A stretch of DNA of 64,000 bases from Dasyornis broadbenti. Taxonomy: Eukaryota > Chordata > Aves > Passeriformes > Dasyornithidae. The notes beneath the pieces are model-generated. The model had not been told where the DNA came from and ran no database searches. It saw only the letters and a list, made by a program, of their open reading frames with translations. The DNA is taken from positions 920,797 through 984,796 of the forward strand of contig VZRN01005010.1 of NCBI GenBank assembly GCA_013397935.1, given 5' to 3'. Of the stretch, positions 62,591 through 64,000 are shown piece by piece (position 1 is the stretch's first letter; every line of letters starts with the position of its first letter). A program made the position numbers and the translations under genes.

Positions 62591-63686
62591 TGTAGTGGGT
62601 TTATGTGACCAGGTTTTGGTAGTGGCAGAGGGTAGTACAGGGGTAACTTCTGTGAGCAGCTGGCAGTAGCTTCCCCCAAGTCCAACAGAGCCAATGTCGG
62701 CCAGCTCCAGGATGGATCTGCCGCTGGCCAAGGCAGCGCCAGCCAGAGATGGCAGTAACATCTCTGTGAGTACATATCTAAGCAGAAAAGTAAGTTCTTG
62801 CACAAATGTAATTGCACTCAGAGAAGAGAGGAAGGAGAATATGTGAGAGTAACAACTCTGCAGACACCAAGGTCAGCGGAGGAGGAGGCACTGGAGCGGA
62901 GATTCCCCTGCAGCCTGAGTGAAGACAATGGTGAAACAGCTGTGCCCCTACAGTCCATTGAGGACCACAGGAATGCAAAGTTCCACCTGCAGCCCATGGA
63001 AAAGACTCATGTCAGAAGAGCAGATGATGTCTGAAAGGGGTCTGTGACTCCATGGGAATACCACGCTGGAGCAGGTACCTGGCAGGGACCTGCAGACCCA
63101 TGGAGAGAGGAGCCCAGGCTGGAGCAGGTTTCCTGGCCAGACTTGTGACCCTGTGGGGGACCCATGCTGGAGCAGGCTGTGCCTGAAGGACTGCATCCTG
63201 TGGAAAGAGACCCGTATTGCAGCAGTCTGTGAAGAGCTGTAGCCCGTGGGAAGGATTAATGCTAGATAAGTTCATGGACAACAGACTCCTGTGGGAGGAT
63301 CCCACGCCAGAGCAGGTGAAGGACTCTTCTCCCTGAGCAGTGGCAGAAACAGGCTGTGGTGAACGCACCATACCTCAACCCCCATCTCCATGTGCCACTG
63401 GTGGGGAGGAGGTAGCGCCTGAGAAGAAGGGAGAGGTGGGGGGAAGGTATTTTTAAAATTCGTTTTATTTTTCGTTAACCTGCTCTGATTTTGATTAGTA
63501 ATAAATTGAATTAGTTTGCCTAAGTCCAGTCTGTTTTGCCCATGATGGTAATCAACGAGATTACCCTGTCCTTTTGTTTCAAGCTCATGAGCCTTTCATT
63601 GTAGTTTTCCTCCCCTGTCTACTTGAGGGGAGTGATGGACTGCCTTTGGTGGGTACCTGGCATCCAGCCAGGGTCAAATCACCACA
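62591..63686 (+). mobile_element. solo LTR of an avian endogenous retrovirus
   Basis: A 1096-base element starting TGTAGTGGGTTTATG and ending CAAATCACCACA, so it has the TG...CA termini and short imperfect terminal inverted repeats of an LTR. It matches a common avian LTR type that I recognise from its TGCAGACACCAAGGTCAG, GCTGGAGCAGG and AGTCTGTTTTGCCCATGATG segments. A series of imperfect units of about 50 bases (a CCCGTGG part followed by a CTGGAGCAGG part) fills 63060-63330. AATAAA at 63500-63505 fixes the + orientation. No gag, pol or env sequence and no primer-binding site follows within the window, so it looks like a solo LTR. Flanking bases (AGAAG and AGACA) are not a clean target duplication. 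Small open frames across it are not genes. Confidence 0.85.
63500..63505 (+). terminator. LTR poly(A) signal
   Basis: AATAAA about 180 bases before the LTR end, in the position expected for the R/U5 part of the LTR. Confidence 0.65.
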
Positions 63687-64000
63687 AGACAAAGAGCCTT
63701 GAGTATTCTTATTTTCTCTCTGGCTTAAAACATATATATGATACAACCTGCAGAAAAAAATCCAACCAAACAAAAAAAAACACAAAGAAGAACGCAAAAG
63801 ACTAAACGAAGCCCAATGAAACGCAAATAAATATAAACCATTAAGGACAATGCACATGAAGGTGCACTTCTTGGATCAGTCAGGAAGATGCAGAAAAGGA
63901 ATAAGAGGGAAGACAAGCCATGAAAATTCCTAGATACCCAACATGCCAAGCTGAAGACAGAGTAATACACCTTGTTTTCTTAGGGAAAAGAGGGGGGAAG
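63687..64000. other. unassigned sequence right of the LTR
   Basis: A-rich sequence, presumably still first intron of CUL1. I see no retroviral internal sequence, exon or promoter in it. Confidence 0.7.

Noticed and set aside
62519..63371. Several open frames of 66 to 119 codons on both strands
   Set aside because: They run through non-coding LTR sequence and its GC-rich tandem units, and encode nothing resembling a retroviral protein.

Overview
This is a vertebrate nuclear genomic window, almost certainly from a bird. It carries two multi-exon genes with GT-AG introns, whose encoded residues match the human orthologues nearly one for one. It also carries CR1 LINE copies, the characteristic avian retrotransposon, and one avian-type endogenous retroviral LTR. 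It is not microbial and holds no operon, CRISPR array or prokaryotic mobile element. I recognise the genes by recalling the family proteins; no alignment was run.

Region 1 (1-15510, + strand) is the 3' half of EZH2, the H3K27 methyltransferase of Polycomb repressive complex 2. Twelve coding exons (1791-15240) encode residues 298-746 in human 746-residue numbering, covering the second SANT region, nuclear localisation signal, CXC domain and SET domain. Earlier exons lie left of the window. The main anomaly is in the last exon: its second codon, normally Tyr728, reads TAA. As spliced canonically the protein loses its last 19 residues. An AG six bases downstream could restore the frame while deleting Arg727 and Tyr728. 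The 3' UTR has two miR-101 seed matches and a poly(A) signal at 15485-15490.

Region 2 (15511 to about 17520) is the tail-to-tail intergenic spacer. I see no gene in it.

Region 3 (about 17520-64000, - strand) is CUL1, the scaffold of SCF ubiquitin ligases. Twenty-one exons from 54572 down to 17990 rebuild a complete 776-codon frame, the same length as human, with the neddylation lysine at 720. The non-coding first exon and promoter lie beyond the right edge. One intron begins with GC instead of GT, and a run of G-tracts on the transcript strand follows about 190 bases inside it. The EZH2-CUL1 neighbourhood matches the human 7q36 arrangement.

Repeats: CR1 fragments at about 1300-1576 (+), 30109-30268 (-), 42933-44560 (-, with an internal deletion joining the endonuclease start to the reverse transcriptase) and 55548-55853 (+); a solo LTR at 62591-63686 (+); a direct duplication of about 200 bp (51057-51258 and 52809-53001); and an inverted repeat at 60394-60445.

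I found no evidence of a new multi-gene system. The points most worth a second look are the EZH2 nonsense codon with its possible splice rescue, the GC-AG intron with G-runs in CUL1, a possible poison exon in an EZH2 SET-domain intron, the local duplication and the hairpin.
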